In this document: one piece after another, positions 7,710 through 17,106 of the stretch | How positions within the stretch are numbered: position 1 is the first letter of the stretch | Layout of the letters: each line of letters starts with the position of its first letter | NCBI GenBank assembly: GCA_045636145.1 | Contig: JAZTWV010000005.1 | Location: 1 to 54,177, forward strand | Reading direction: 5' to 3' | Source of the DNA: Flemingiibacterium sp045636145 | GTDB taxonomy: Bacteria > Bacillota > Clostridia > Oscillospirales > CAG-272 | Length of the DNA: 54,177 nucleotides | Position numbers and translations under genes: made by a program | Notes under the pieces: model-generated | Databases searched by the model: none | What the model was told of the DNA's origin: nothing | The model's input: the letters and a program-made list of their open reading frames with translations, nothing else

Positions 7710-8309
7710 ATGGCGGAATATATTCTTCCGCTGGAACGGCTTATTGAGCAGTTCAGAAAGCTTCCCGGCATAGGTAAAAAAACAGCCGTAAGACTTGCTT
7801 TTGCGGTGCTTGATTTTACAAACGAGGAAGCTGAAACTTTTGCCGATGCTGTGCGCGGCGCGAAAGAGTTGGTGCGCACCTGCTCTGTTTGTCAGAATAT
7901 TTCCGACGGAGATATTTGCCATATATGTGGGGATTCCGAGAGAGACCATTCGGTTATATGCGTGGTGGAGGATGCAAAGGCGGTAATGTCCCTTGAAAAG
8001 GTCAAGGAATACGGGGGCGTTTACCATGTGCTCCACGGTGCTATTTCTCCAATGGAGGGTATCGGACCGGATAAGCTCCGTATCCGCGAGCTTATAGCAA
8101 GGCTCGGGGACGGCACGGTAGACGAGATAATCATAGCCACCAACCCAACGGTGGAGGGCGAAGCTACTGCTATGTATCTGACAAAGCTCATAAAGCCTCT
8201 CGGAGTAAAGGTGTCACGCCTTGCCTACGGTATTCCGGTGGGCGGAGAGCTTGAATATGCCGATGAGGTTACTCTTATGCGTGCCATTGAGGGCCGCAGG
8301 ACTATGTAA
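7710..8309 (+). CDS. recR: Recombination mediator RecR
   Basis: Works with RecF and RecO (recO lies at 45673) to load RecA on gapped DNA. The 199 residues have the family layout: helix-hairpin-helix LPGIGKKTA at 18-26, zinc finger Cys58/Cys61/Cys70/Cys73 (CSVC and CHIC), the Toprim domain starting VICVVEDAKAV, and a C-terminal ATPase-like motif with GIPVGGELEYAD. ATG at 7710 lies only 6 nt after the ebfC stop and has no good Shine-Dalgarno, which suggests translational coupling. No hairpin terminator follows, and the next promoter lies at 8353. Confidence 0.97.
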   Translation: MAEYILPLERLIEQFRKLPGIGKKTAVRLAFAVLDFTNEEAETFADAVRGAKELVRTCSVCQNISDGDICHICGDSERDHSVICVVEDAKAVMSLEKVKEYGGVYHVLHGAISPMEGIGPDKLRIRELIARLGDGTVDEIIIATNPTVEGEATAMYLTKLIKPLGVKVSRLAYGIPVGGELEYADEVTLMRAIEGRRTM

Positions 8310-8352
8310 GTATAGTTAAAGTGAACAAATTTAGATAATTTTTCTATAGCTA

Positions 8353-8381
8353 TTGACAAATCGGATAAAATAATATATAAT
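8353..8381 (+). promoter_or_regulatory. Promoter for yceD-rpmF
   Basis: TTGACA (8353-8358), 17 nt, TATAAT (8376-8381); leader about 38 nt. Confidence 0.82.
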
Positions 8382-8425
8382 TAGTTAGTTGCTACTTTGT
8401 GCAGCTTCAAAAACGGAGGTATGTC

Positions 8426-8953
8426 ATGGCAATAGATATGCGAAAAATTCTCTCCGGGGAAGTTGATAAGCTTACGATAGCACACAGCTTTTCACTTGCC
8501 GATGATGAATTTCCTTTTGACACACAGGTAGACGGCGTAGTTTTTACAAAACCCGCAGAAGTAACGGGCGAGATCGTGAATATGGGCGGATACATCAGCC
8601 TTGAGTCAACGATCAGCGTGGAATACGATACCGAGTGCGCGCGATGCTTAAAGCCGCTTTCACGCCGCTTTGAGACCTCGTTTTCACGTACGGTGGTAAA
8701 CCGCGGAGAGCTTGTTAATACTTCTTTAGAGGATACCGACGACTATATAGAGATCGTTGACGGTATGCTTGACATTGAGACGGCTTCAGCAGAGCAGCTT
8801 ATGATGGAGTTCCCCACAAAGGAGCTTTGTTTTGAGGACTGCAAGGGTCTTTGCCCCAAGTGCGGACAGGATCTCAATGAGGGTGAATGCGGCTGTGTGA
8901 AAAAAGAAATTGATCCAAGGCTTGCAATTTTGCAAAAACTACTTGAAAAATAA
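8426..8953 (+). CDS. yceD: DUF177 (YceD) family protein
   Basis: 175-residue protein of the YceD/DUF177 family, encoded next to rpmF across many bacteria and linked to 23S rRNA accumulation and 50S assembly. Features: the N-terminal beta-rich region, ECARCLKPLSRRFE with the CxxC motif in the middle, and a C-terminal zinc-ribbon-like stretch with CFEDCKGLCPKCGQ and GECGC. ATG at 8426 is preceded by GGAGGT at a good distance; the nine extra upstream codons of the open frame lie before that site. It is followed 52 nt later by rpmF under the same promoter, so coupled expression with L32 is expected. Confidence 0.9.
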   Translation: MAIDMRKILSGEVDKLTIAHSFSLADDEFPFDTQVDGVVFTKPAEVTGEIVNMGGYISLESTISVEYDTECARCLKPLSRRFETSFSRTVVNRGELVNTSLEDTDDYIEIVDGMLDIETASAEQLMMEFPTKELCFEDCKGLCPKCGQDLNEGECGCVKKEIDPRLAILQKLLEK

Positions 8954-9005
8954 TAATATTTGATGTATAATATAAAGTGTTATACAGTTAAGGAGGTGTC
9001 GTGAA

Positions 9006-9185
9006 ATGGCAGTACCGAAGAAGAAAGTCTCCAGTGCGAGACGTGATAAGAGAAGATCTAACGTATGGAAGCTCGAAATGCCGGGTATGACAAAGTGCCC
9101 CAAGTGCGGTGAATACAACCTCGCACACAGAGTTTGCAGAGCGTGCGGAACCTACAAGGGTGAGCAGGTTATCAACGTTGACTAA
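9006..9185 (+). CDS. rpmF: 50S ribosomal protein L32
   Basis: Short ribosomal protein of 59 residues beginning MAVPKKKVSSARRDKRRS. It has the zinc-ribbon form: Cys31, Cys34, Cys44 and Cys47 (CPKC and CRAC), so it is a C+ paralogue that should bind zinc. AAGGAGGTG lies just upstream of the ATG at 9006. It is second in the yceD-rpmF operon and ends at a strong terminator. A zinc-free (C-) paralogue elsewhere in the genome would indicate Zur-type switching; none is in this window. Confidence 0.97.
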   Translation: MAVPKKKVSSARRDKRRSNVWKLEMPGMTKCPKCGEYNLAHRVCRACGTYKGEQVINVD

Positions 9186-9190
9186 GTGAA

Positions 9191-9224
9191 AAATCACGCT
9201 GTCTTTCGGACGGCGTGATTTTTT
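9191..9224 (+). terminator. Terminator of yceD-rpmF
   Basis: 12-bp stem, arms 9192-9203 and 9209-9220, one G·U pair, TTTCG loop, then TTTT. Confidence 0.85.
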
Positions 9225-9232
9225 GTGTTTAC

Positions 9233-9261
9233 TTGACAAACCTCACCTTATGCTGTAAAAT
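9233..9261 (+). promoter_or_regulatory. Promoter for GNAT gene and rqcH
   Basis: TTGACA (9233-9238), 17-nt spacer, TAAAAT (9256-9261), starting 9 nt after the rpmF terminator. Confidence 0.75.
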
Positions 9262-9289
9262 ATATACACCACTCTCACCGGAGGTTTAT

Positions 9290-9982
9290 ATGAAAATAAC
9301 TCTTATCTGCCGCGACGAGTCGTGGCTGCATGACGATAATGCCGACGTGGCAGTGCCATTTGAGCTTACGGCTGACGCGGAGGGTGTGACCGTACAATAT
9401 TACCCTGCCGCACAAGATATTACAGATGAATTTGTCCGCATCTTCGGTGAAAATGAGGCTTCAATACTGTCAAAGTCCGCCGTGGCGTGGGCGTGCGAGC
9501 ATTTCGGAGCTTTCCTCGCTGACCACGGATTTTCATTAAGCCCCGATTCCGAGGACTATTATATAAATTACACTTTGCCGGCTGAGAAACGTGAAATATC
9601 AGCCGAGGTCTGCCGCCTTACGGGCGATGAACCGTATTTAGACCTTACAGAAACCGATATTTCGGGTCTGTGCGGGGATAGATACATTGTTTATGCCGCT
9701 GTAGTGGATAATAAGATTGCGGCGGTGGCAAATACGGGCGAGCCGATTTTTGATGACACCCCAGAAGCTGTGGAGATAGGTGTCGACACCGCAGAAGAGT
9801 ACCGCGGACGGGGACTTGCCAAAGCCTGTGCGTCGGCTTTGATTTCGGAGCTTGCAGAGCTGGGACACAGCGCGTTTTATGAGTGCGCTTCGGGAAATAC
9901 GGCGTCCATGGCACTTGCAAAAAGTCTCGGCGGCGCGGTTGCCTGCAAAAAAATATACATCGTCGGATTTAAAGACGAGTAA
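9290..9982 (+). CDS. GNAT-family N-acetyltransferase
   Basis: Acetyl-CoA-dependent transferase of 230 residues. The C-terminal half carries the GNAT fold: strand IGVDTAEEYRGRGLAKAC, whose RGRGLA forms the pyrophosphate-binding loop, then ISELAELGHSAFYEC and NTASMALAKSLGG, the typical asparagine-containing final helix. The N-terminal 110 residues are family-specific and do not point to a substrate. ATG at 9290 follows GGAGG by 5 nt; upstream codons of the frame run into the promoter. It sits 11 nt before rqcH, so the two are probably co-transcribed. Substrate unknown. Confidence 0.85.
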   Translation: MKITLICRDESWLHDDNADVAVPFELTADAEGVTVQYYPAAQDITDEFVRIFGENEASILSKSAVAWACEHFGAFLADHGFSLSPDSEDYYINYTLPAEKREISAEVCRLTGDEPYLDLTETDISGLCGDRYIVYAAVVDNKIAAVANTGEPIFDDTPEAVEIGVDTAEEYRGRGLAKACASALISELAELGHSAFYECASGNTASMALAKSLGGAVACKKIYIVGFKDE

Positions 9983-9993
9983 CGGAGGAAATT

Positions 9994-11745
9994 ATGGCAT
10001 TTGACGCAGGAATGGTATCTGCTATAGTATACGAGCTTAATACCCGTATAATCGGTGCGCGTGTGGAGAAGGTCACACAGCCTGAAAAGGACGAAATCGT
10101 CCTTCTTCTGCACCTTGGACGCGAAAATATGCGCCTTGCGCTGTCGTCCGGCACAAACAATCCCCATTTCAACATAACCTCCACCGTAAAAGAAAATCCT
10201 GCCGCACCGCCGATGTTTTGTATGCTTCTTCGAAAGCACCTGACGGGAGCGCGAATATCATCGGTCGCTCAGCTTGGCTTTGAGCGTGCGGTGGAGTTTG
10301 CATTCGATTCCTACGATGAGATGGGATTTGAGACTAAAAAATATCTTGTCACCGAGACTATGGGCAAGTACAGCAACATCATTTTGCTTAACAATGAGAA
10401 AAAGGTTGTAAGCGCACTTAAAATAATTGACCTTGCCACAAGCAATGTAAGACAGATACTTCCCGGCTTCCCCTACGAGCTTCCGCCGGAGCAGAAAAAG
10501 CTCTGTCCGCTTGAAGTTTCGGAGGAAAAATTCCTTTCGGCTCTGGAAGCTTCGGAGGATATGCCTGCCGACAAATTCATACTGTCAAGCTTCTACGGCT
10601 TTGCGGCGGTGACTGCACGGGAGATAGTCTGCCGCGCCACGGGCGAAACGGATACGCTGATTTCGGTGTGCGACGGCGGCAAGCTGTGCGATGCGTTTAT
10701 GTATGCGGTGAACACACTGAAAAACGGCACTTCAGAGCCGTGGCTTGTGTCCGACAAAAGCGGAAAACCTATAGAATACCTGTTTTTTGAGCCGCGCGAA
10801 TACGGGTCGGATTTCGAAGTGAAAAAGGTGTCGGATTTCGGCGTTTTGCTTGATGAATACTTCGGCAGACGTGACCGCGCCGAGCGTATCCGTCAGCGTA
10901 CAGCCGATATTTTCAGGCTGCTCACCAATGCAGAGACAAGACTTCATAAAAAGTTAGAGCTTCAGCACCGTGACCTTGAAGCCTGTGCGGAGAAGGATAA
11001 ATTCAAGCTGTGGGGCGACCTTATAAAGGGAAATATTTACCGTCTCTCACGTGGAATGGAGTCGGCGGCACTTGAAAATTACTATGACGATAACTGCCCC
11101 GAAATAATTATTCCTCTTGATAAGCGACTGACGCCACAGCAGAATGCGCAGAAGTATTATAAGCGATACAATAAATCAAAGACAGCCGAAATTGAGCTTG
11201 CAAAGCAGATAAAGCTGGCGAAGGCTGAGCTTGAGTATATTTACACCGTTTTTGATTCGCTTACACGCGCCGAGAGCGAAAGCGATATTTTAGAGATACG
11301 AGAGGAGCTTCACAGCTCCGGCTATGCGTCCAGAATGAAGAATTATTCGGCAAAGAAGCTGTCTGCTCCAAAGCTTATGGAGTTTAAAACAAGCGGCGGA
11401 TACAGGGTGCTTTGCGGAAAGAACAATCATCAGAACGACTATCTTACCACCCGTATGGCAGGAAAGCTTGATTATTGGTTTCATGTAAAGAATCAACCCG
11501 GCTCCCACTGCATTATGTTTACCGATGGGGAGGAGCCGTCCGAGCGGGATTTTACCGAGGCGGCAATGATAGCGGCGCACTACTCCAAGGTGAGCGAGGG
11601 CGTCAATGTTCCGGTTGACTATACGCTTATACGCAACATACGCAAGCCCGGCGGCTCAAAGCCCGGATTTGTGACCTACAGCACCAACTATACGGCATAT
11701 GTGACGCCGGATGAAAGGGCAGTGGCGGAGCTTCGCGTAAAATAG
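9994..11745 (+). CDS. rqcH: Ribosome quality control factor RqcH (NFACT protein)
   Basis: Binds 50S subunits blocked by peptidyl-tRNA and directs addition of C-terminal alanine tails, marking stalled nascent chains for degradation. The 583 residues follow the NFACT layout: NFACT-N domain (start MAFDAGMVSAIVYELN, with NPHFNIT and PPMFCMLLRKHL), helix-hairpin-helix, a long coiled coil around residues 290-440, and the NFACT-R domain (YRVLCGKNNHQNDYLT, DYWFHVKNQPGSHCI). Older annotations call it fibronectin-binding protein. AACGGAGGAA precedes the ATG. It is followed by a terminator at 11756. Confidence 0.95.
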   Translation: MAFDAGMVSAIVYELNTRIIGARVEKVTQPEKDEIVLLLHLGRENMRLALSSGTNNPHFNITSTVKENPAAPPMFCMLLRKHLTGARISSVAQLGFERAVEFAFDSYDEMGFETKKYLVTETMGKYSNIILLNNEKKVVSALKIIDLATSNVRQILPGFPYELPPEQKKLCPLEVSEEKFLSALEASEDMPADKFILSSFYGFAAVTAREIVCRATGETDTLISVCDGGKLCDAFMYAVNTLKNGTSEPWLVSDKSGKPIEYLFFEPREYGSDFEVKKVSDFGVLLDEYFGRRDRAERIRQRTADIFRLLTNAETRLHKKLELQHRDLEACAEKDKFKLWGDLIKGNIYRLSRGMESAALENYYDDNCPEIIIPLDKRLTPQQNAQKYYKRYNKSKTAEIELAKQIKLAKAELEYIYTVFDSLTRAESESDILEIREELHSSGYASRMKNYSAKKLSAPKLMEFKTSGGYRVLCGKNNHQNDYLTTRMAGKLDYWFHVKNQPGSHCIMFTDGEEPSERDFTEAAMIAAHYSKVSEGVNVPVDYTLIRNIRKPGGSKPGFVTYSTNYTAYVTPDERAVAELRVK

Positions 11746-11755
11746 CGGACAAAAG

Positions 11756-11777
11756 AGAGCCTTAGAGGCTCTTTTTT
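11756..11777 (+). terminator. Terminator of rqcH
   Basis: AGAGCCT-TAG-AGGCTCT stem (11756-11762/11766-11772), then TTTTT. Confidence 0.85.
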
Positions 11778-11859
11778 GCGTTTTACGCCATATGATAGTG
11801 AAAAATAAGATAATTTCTTCATTATTAAAAAAAAATTTTCAAAATATCGAAAAAAACTC

Positions 11860-11888
11860 TTGCAATTTCCGTCGATACGCGCTATACT
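11860..11888 (+). promoter_or_regulatory. Promoter for the dprA-topA-trmFO group
   Basis: TTGCAA (11860-11865), 17 nt, TATACT (11883-11888). The leader to dprA is about 85 nt, AT-rich, without obvious structure. Confidence 0.7.
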
Positions 11889-11979
11889 ATAATGTGATAT
11901 ATTATTATGTAGGTTTTACTCCAACGAGTTTAAAAATACATTTATCCGAATCAAATGCGCAAAGAAAGGAATAATTGTT

Positions 11980-13398
11980 ATGAATGACATCATTTATTGG
12001 GTATGGCTTGCGCAGAAAAACGGTGCCGGACACGCCGATGCTGTGAAAATGCTAAAGCATTTTCCCGGCGGCGCACAGGAAATATATGAAGCTCCATACG
12101 AGCGAATTGCGGCAATCAAGGAATGCAGTGAAGGATTTATAAAGCGGCTCACAAATCACGACCTTTCTCAGGCGGAACGGGTACTTGAATTTTGCTTTAT
12201 GAACGGCATACGGGTAGTTCCCTGTGCTTCACCAAACTATCCCAAAAGATTGCAGAGTCTTCACAACAAGCCTATAGTCCTCTATGTGCGCGGAATGATA
12301 GAGGACCTTAATGAGCGGTTTTGCGTGAGTATTGTCGGCACTCGTAAAATGTCAAATTACGGTAAACACATAACCTTCACGCTTGCCCGTCAGCTTATAG
12401 CTTACGGTGCGCTGATAATAAGCGGTGCGGCATACGGTATAGATTCTGCCGCCAACAGCACGGCGGTATTCCTCGAAGAACCTACCGTGGCTGTGCTTGG
12501 GTCTGGTGTAAATGTTCCGTATCCCCCTCAGAATAAGAATCTGCTTGACTATATTGGCACGCACGGGATGGTAATAAGCGAATTTGAGCCCAACACACCG
12601 CCCTACGGACGCAATTTCCCAATAAGAAACCGCATTATAAGCGGACTTGCCGATGCGGTGATAGTTGTGGAGGGCGATGCTAAGAGCGGTGCGCTTATTA
12701 CCGCGCGTCACGCCGCAGATCAGGGGCGCGTGGTCTATGCTGTGCCGGGAAATATAGGCGCTCCAAACAGTGTCGGGCCTCTCAGAATGATAAGAGACGG
12801 CGCAAGGCTCGTAACCTGTGCCGAGGACATAATAGAGGATTTTGCAGACCGGTTTGATCTTAAAAAGCTTGACCGCATAACAAAAAACGATAAGTATCTG
12901 CGGTATGAGTACAATTACAGCATCCCGCAGCATTCCGAAAACGTGCCGATTTCCACCGCACAGCAGGATAAGATGGGCGGTCTCAATGTTCCGGCTGTAA
13001 GACGAACATCAGAAAATACCGCACTTCCCGATGTGCCTGCACCGGAAGATTACCGTGGGCTTTCGGGAATACCGGATGACGGTGAGTACGATGTTATTCC
13101 GGCGTCGTTAGCGGAGCGGTTCGCAGGCGCAAAGAAAAAGAACGAATCACGCCGTAAGGAGAAGAAAAAAGATACGTCTGAGAGCAGTGTGCCATCGGAG
13201 CGTGAATGGATACTTGAAAAGCTGTCCGATACGCAGAAAAAAGTGCTTGCGGCATTCCCCGGTGATGAGGCAGTGACCTCAGATAAGCTTTTAGTTAACG
13301 GACTTGAGATCGGTGACGTGTTGGCGTCGCTTACCGTGCTTGAGCTGTATTCTGCTATCGAAGCATTGCCCGGCGGTTTCTACCGCAGAAAAATATAA
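11980..13398 (+). CDS. dprA: DNA processing protein DprA/Smf
   Basis: Binds incoming single-stranded DNA and loads RecA during transformation; also widespread in non-competent bacteria. The 472 residues comprise an N-terminal helical domain (about 1-75), the Rossmann-like core (SIVGTRKMSNYGK; ISGAAYGIDSAAN; FPIRNRIISGLADAVIVVE; SGALITARHAADQGR; VYAVPGN), a Lys/Glu-rich linker (about 345-400) and a C-terminal winged-helix domain. At residue 152 there is Tyr where most DprA have Arg or Lys in the SGxARGID motif, and Asn159 replaces the usual His. AAAGGAA precedes the ATG. It is followed 31 nt later by topA, a common order in Bacillota. Confidence 0.94.
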   Translation: MNDIIYWVWLAQKNGAGHADAVKMLKHFPGGAQEIYEAPYERIAAIKECSEGFIKRLTNHDLSQAERVLEFCFMNGIRVVPCASPNYPKRLQSLHNKPIVLYVRGMIEDLNERFCVSIVGTRKMSNYGKHITFTLARQLIAYGALIISGAAYGIDSAANSTAVFLEEPTVAVLGSGVNVPYPPQNKNLLDYIGTHGMVISEFEPNTPPYGRNFPIRNRIISGLADAVIVVEGDAKSGALITARHAADQGRVVYAVPGNIGAPNSVGPLRMIRDGARLVTCAEDIIEDFADRFDLKKLDRITKNDKYLRYEYNYSIPQHSENVPISTAQQDKMGGLNVPAVRRTSENTALPDVPAPEDYRGLSGIPDDGEYDVIPASLAERFAGAKKKNESRRKEKKKDTSESSVPSEREWILEKLSDTQKKVLAAFPGDEAVTSDKLLVNGLEIGDVLASLTVLELYSAIEALPGGFYRRKI

Positions 13399-13429
13399 AT
13401 TAACCCAAGAGAAGGAGAAATATCTCAAT

Positions 13430-15715
13430 ATGGCAAACAACCTTGTGATCATGGAGTCGCCCACAAAGGCGGGTACGGTGAAGGGATACCTTGGCTCAGG
13501 CTATAAAGTCGTGGGCTGTACGGGACATATCCGCGATCTTCCCAAAAGTACCCTTGGCATTGATGTGGACAACGATTTCAGTGCAAAATATATTAACATC
13601 CGCGGTAAGGGAGACCTTATTAAGTCCCTTAAAAAAGAGGCGAAGAATGCCGATAAAGTATTCCTCGCAACGGACCCTGACCGTGAGGGTGAGGCTATAG
13701 CGTGGCATCTTTCCGAGGCACTTGCGATTCCGGCGGAAAAGATCAAGCGTGTTACATTTAATGAAATTACAAAGAAAGCCGTAAAGGCAGGCATGAAGAG
13801 TCCCCGAGGCATAGATATGGGACTTGTAAATTCACAGCAGGCTCGCCGCATACTTGACAGAATCGTTGGCTACAAGCTTAGTCCCTTCCTCTGGAAAACC
13901 ATCAAAAGCGGTCTGTCCGCAGGACGTGTTCAGTCTGTTGCAACGCGTATAATTGTTGAGCGCGAGGAGGAGATCCGTGCCTTTAATCCGGAGGAATATT
14001 GGAGCATTAATGTAATGCTTGAAAACAAGAGCCGAGGTAAGATAAAGGCGAAATTCCACGGAAATGAAAGCGGTAAGCTGGAGCTTCATTCCGAGGCTGA
14101 TGCAATGAGGGTCGTTAATGCGGTGGACGGTAAGGAATTTACCGTAAAGTCCGTAAAAAAGGCGATCCGCATGAAAAATCCTGCACCTCCGTTTACAACA
14201 TCGACTCTCCAGCAGGAGGCTTCACGCAGACTCGGCTTCCAATCACAGCGTATAATGCGTGTAGCTCAGGAGCTTTATGAGGGTATCAATCTCGGAAGCA
14301 CTGCCGGCGGAACACAGGGTCTTATCACATATATGCGTACCGATTCACTGCGTATTGCCGATGAGGCGGCAGAGGCGGCTCGTGACTATATAGTTGATAA
14401 GTACGGAAATGAGTTTTACCCTAAAGAGCGCCGTATTTACAAAACCAAGGCAGGTGCGCAGGATGCCCACGAAGCCATCCGTCCCTCAAACCTTGCGTTT
14501 GAGCCGGACAAAATAAAGAAGATGCTTACTACCGATCAGTACCGTCTCTACAAGCTTATCTGGGATCGCTTTATGGCGAGTCAGATGGCATCGGCGGAGC
14601 TTGATACGGTAACAGCCGATATTGAAGCCGGCGGATATATCTTCCGTTCAAGCGGATATACGGTAAAATTCCAAGGTTACATGACTCTTTATGAGGAGTC
14701 TGAGGATTATGTTGCGCAGAGCGCGGCTGACACCGATACTCCCGAAAAGAGCATAAGACTTCCGAAGATAGATGAGGGCGATAAACTGCGCCATGATGCC
14801 ACACATCCGGCTCAGCATTTTACAGAGCCGCCCCCACGCTACAACGAGGCATCCCTTGTAAAATTCCTTGAGGAGCGCGGAATCGGACGCCCCAGCACCT
14901 TCGCTACCATCATCACCACCATTATCACCAGAGGATACGTGGTGCGCGACGGCAAATCCCTTAAGCCTACAGAGCTTGGCGAGCTTACCACAAAGCTGAT
15001 GGTTGACAGATTCCCGAATATCGTAGACTATGAGTTCACGGCAAATATGGAGACCGAGCTTGACGACATTGCAAACGGTGACAGCACAGTAAGCGGTGTG
15101 CTCCACGGCTTTTACGATGATTTTGCAAAGAGCCTTGAGGTTGCCGAGAACACTGTAGACAAATCCGCGTATGCACCGCCTGTTGAGGAAACGGATATAA
15201 TCTGTGACAAGTGCGGCGCAAAAATGATAGTTAAAAACGGCAGATACGGAAAGTTTGCGGCTTGTCCCAATTATCCCGAATGCAAAAACACAAAGCCTCT
15301 GACAAAGGACGGTGCTGTCATGGAAGAAAAGACCGAGGCGGCACCGGATATGGTCTGCGACAAGTGCGGAAGTCCTATGGTGCTTCGCGCAGGCAGATTC
15401 GGAAGCTTCTATGCCTGCTCACGTTATCCGGAGTGCAAGACCACAAGACAGATCACCAAAGAGATCGGTGTGGCTTGCCCCAAGTGCGGAGCTAAGGTCG
15501 TAGTAAAGAAGGGTAAAAACCGCTCCGTATTCTACAGCTGTGAGCGTTATCCCGAATGCGATTTTTCCTCGTGGGATATGCCCACAGAAGAGAAATGCCC
15601 GATGTGCGGCGATATGCTTTACCGCAAAAAGGGCAAAGCATACCTTATTTGCAAGCATGACGGATGCGGCTATAAGAGAGAAGTTGAAGTGGGCGATGAC
15701 AATGCAGAACAGTAA
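13430..15715 (+). CDS. topA: DNA topoisomerase I (type IA)
   Basis: Relaxes negative supercoils by passing one strand through a transient break in the other. The 761 residues contain the Toprim domain (LVIMESPTKAGTVKGYL; ATDPDREGEAIAWHL with the acidic metal ligands), the active-site tyrosine in LITYMRTDSLRI, and four C-terminal zinc ribbons (CDKCGAKM, CDKCGSPM, CPKCGAKV and CPMCGDML, each closed by a further Cys pair). ATG at 13430 has GAAGGAG about 11 nt upstream; the open frame extends 42 codons into dprA without similarity. Its end overlaps trmFO by 20 nt, indicating coupled translation. Confidence 0.97.
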   Translation: MANNLVIMESPTKAGTVKGYLGSGYKVVGCTGHIRDLPKSTLGIDVDNDFSAKYINIRGKGDLIKSLKKEAKNADKVFLATDPDREGEAIAWHLSEALAIPAEKIKRVTFNEITKKAVKAGMKSPRGIDMGLVNSQQARRILDRIVGYKLSPFLWKTIKSGLSAGRVQSVATRIIVEREEEIRAFNPEEYWSINVMLENKSRGKIKAKFHGNESGKLELHSEADAMRVVNAVDGKEFTVKSVKKAIRMKNPAPPFTTSTLQQEASRRLGFQSQRIMRVAQELYEGINLGSTAGGTQGLITYMRTDSLRIADEAAEAARDYIVDKYGNEFYPKERRIYKTKAGAQDAHEAIRPSNLAFEPDKIKKMLTTDQYRLYKLIWDRFMASQMASAELDTVTADIEAGGYIFRSSGYTVKFQGYMTLYEESEDYVAQSAADTDTPEKSIRLPKIDEGDKLRHDATHPAQHFTEPPPRYNEASLVKFLEERGIGRPSTFATIITTIITRGYVVRDGKSLKPTELGELTTKLMVDRFPNIVDYEFTANMETELDDIANGDSTVSGVLHGFYDDFAKSLEVAENTVDKSAYAPPVEETDIICDKCGAKMIVKNGRYGKFAACPNYPECKNTKPLTKDGAVMEEKTEAAPDMVCDKCGSPMVLRAGRFGSFYACSRYPECKTTRQITKEIGVACPKCGAKVVVKKGKNRSVFYSCERYPECDFSSWDMPTEEKCPMCGDMLYRKKGKAYLICKHDGCGYKREVEVGDDNAEQ

Positions 15716-17051
15716 TCCCGTAATAAATATTGTGGGTGCAGGTCTTGCCGGCTGTGAAGCGGCGTGGCAGGCGGTAAAATTGGGCGTTAATGTGCGGCTT
15801 TACGAGATGAAACCCCACAAATATTCACCGGCTCACCATTCGCCGGGATTTGCTGAGCTTGTGTGCTCAAACTCACTGCGCTCAAATGTGATATCCAATG
15901 CAGTTGGTGTGCTCAAAGAAGAAATGAAGCTGCTTGGCTCTTTGATAATCGAAGCGGCGTATGCATCTGAGGTGCCGGCAGGCAGTGCCCTTGCTGTGGA
16001 CCGCCAGCTTTTTTCGAAGTATATCACAGAAAAGCTTCGGGAGCATCCCCTTGTTGAGATTATTGAGGGCGAGGTCACAGAGATTCCTGACGGAATCACG
16101 GTTATTGCATCAGGACCGCTCACTTCGGAAACCCTCTCGAAGTCTATAGGCGAGCTTATAGGCGAGGATTATCTCAGCTTTTTCGATGCCGCCGCACCTA
16201 TTGTAAGCTTTGAATCGATCGACATGACAAAGGCGTTCTACGCCTCGCGCTACGGCAAAGGCGAAGCCTCATATATCAATTGCCCCTTTACAAAAGAGGA
16301 GTATGACCGCTTCTACGAGGCACTTATCACTGCCGAGGAGGCGGAGCTTAAGGATTTTGACCGAGAAGGACAGCTTAAGGTGTTTGAAGGCTGTATGCCT
16401 GTTGAGGTTATGGCGAAACGCGGACACGACACACTGCTTTTCGGGCCTATGAAGCCTGTGGGCATAACTGTTCCGGATACAGGCAAGGAAGCCTATGCCA
16501 TAGTTCAGTTAAGGCAGGAAAATTCCGCTAAAAGTATGTACAATATCGTTGGATTCCAGACTCACCTTAAATTTCCGGAGCAAAAGCGTGTGTTCGGCAT
16601 GATTCCGGGACTTGAAAATGCGGAATTCCTACGATACGGCGTAATGCACCGCAATACCTTCATGAATTCGCCGAAGCTTCTTGACCAAGCGTATATGTTA
16701 AGAAGCCGCCCGGGGCTTTTCTTCGCCGGACAGATGACGGGCGTTGAGGGATATGTTGAAAGTGCATCCTCAGGACTTGTGGCAGGACTCAATGCGGCAA
16801 GGTATGCTCTCGGTCTTTCGCCCATGACCTTCACAAACGAGAGTGTTATAGGCTCTCTTGCCTGCTATGTAGGTGATGAGAGCGTTGAAAATTTCCAGCC
16901 TATGAACGCAAACTTCGGACTTGTGAGGGCACTTGATAAAAAGGTTAAGGGCGGAAAAAAGGCACGCGGCGAGGCTATGGGAATGCGCGCCATAGAATAT
17001 ATCAAAGGCGTTTTAGCGGAGGACGGCGCAAATGATGAAGCTGACAGTTGA
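15696..17051 (+). CDS. trmFO: tRNA (uracil-54-C5)-methyltransferase, folate/FAD dependent
   Basis: Makes ribothymidine-54 in the T-loop of tRNAs using methylenetetrahydrofolate and FAD, the Gram-positive alternative to TrmA. Starts MTMQNSNPVINIVGAG; the dinucleotide-binding motif INIVGAGLAGCEAAW is at the N-terminus, followed by MKPHKYSPAHHS, the CSNSLRSN segment with a conserved Cys, and GLFFAGQMTGVEGYVESA near the C-terminus. Length 451 fits the family (about 435-470). An alternative start two codons later (15702) is equally possible; neither has a strong ribosome binding site, consistent with coupling to the overlapping topA stop. Confidence 0.95.
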   Translation: MTMQNSNPVINIVGAGLAGCEAAWQAVKLGVNVRLYEMKPHKYSPAHHSPGFAELVCSNSLRSNVISNAVGVLKEEMKLLGSLIIEAAYASEVPAGSALAVDRQLFSKYITEKLREHPLVEIIEGEVTEIPDGITVIASGPLTSETLSKSIGELIGEDYLSFFDAAAPIVSFESIDMTKAFYASRYGKGEASYINCPFTKEEYDRFYEALITAEEAELKDFDREGQLKVFEGCMPVEVMAKRGHDTLLFGPMKPVGITVPDTGKEAYAIVQLRQENSAKSMYNIVGFQTHLKFPEQKRVFGMIPGLENAEFLRYGVMHRNTFMNSPKLLDQAYMLRSRPGLFFAGQMTGVEGYVESASSGLVAGLNAARYALGLSPMTFTNESVIGSLACYVGDESVENFQPMNANFGLVRALDKKVKGGKKARGEAMGMRAIEYIKGVLAEDGANDEADS

Positions 17052-17106
17052 GGATTTACTGACAGCTTGAAAAACGTGATACGAAATAAAAAACAGGAGA
17101 TTTCTG

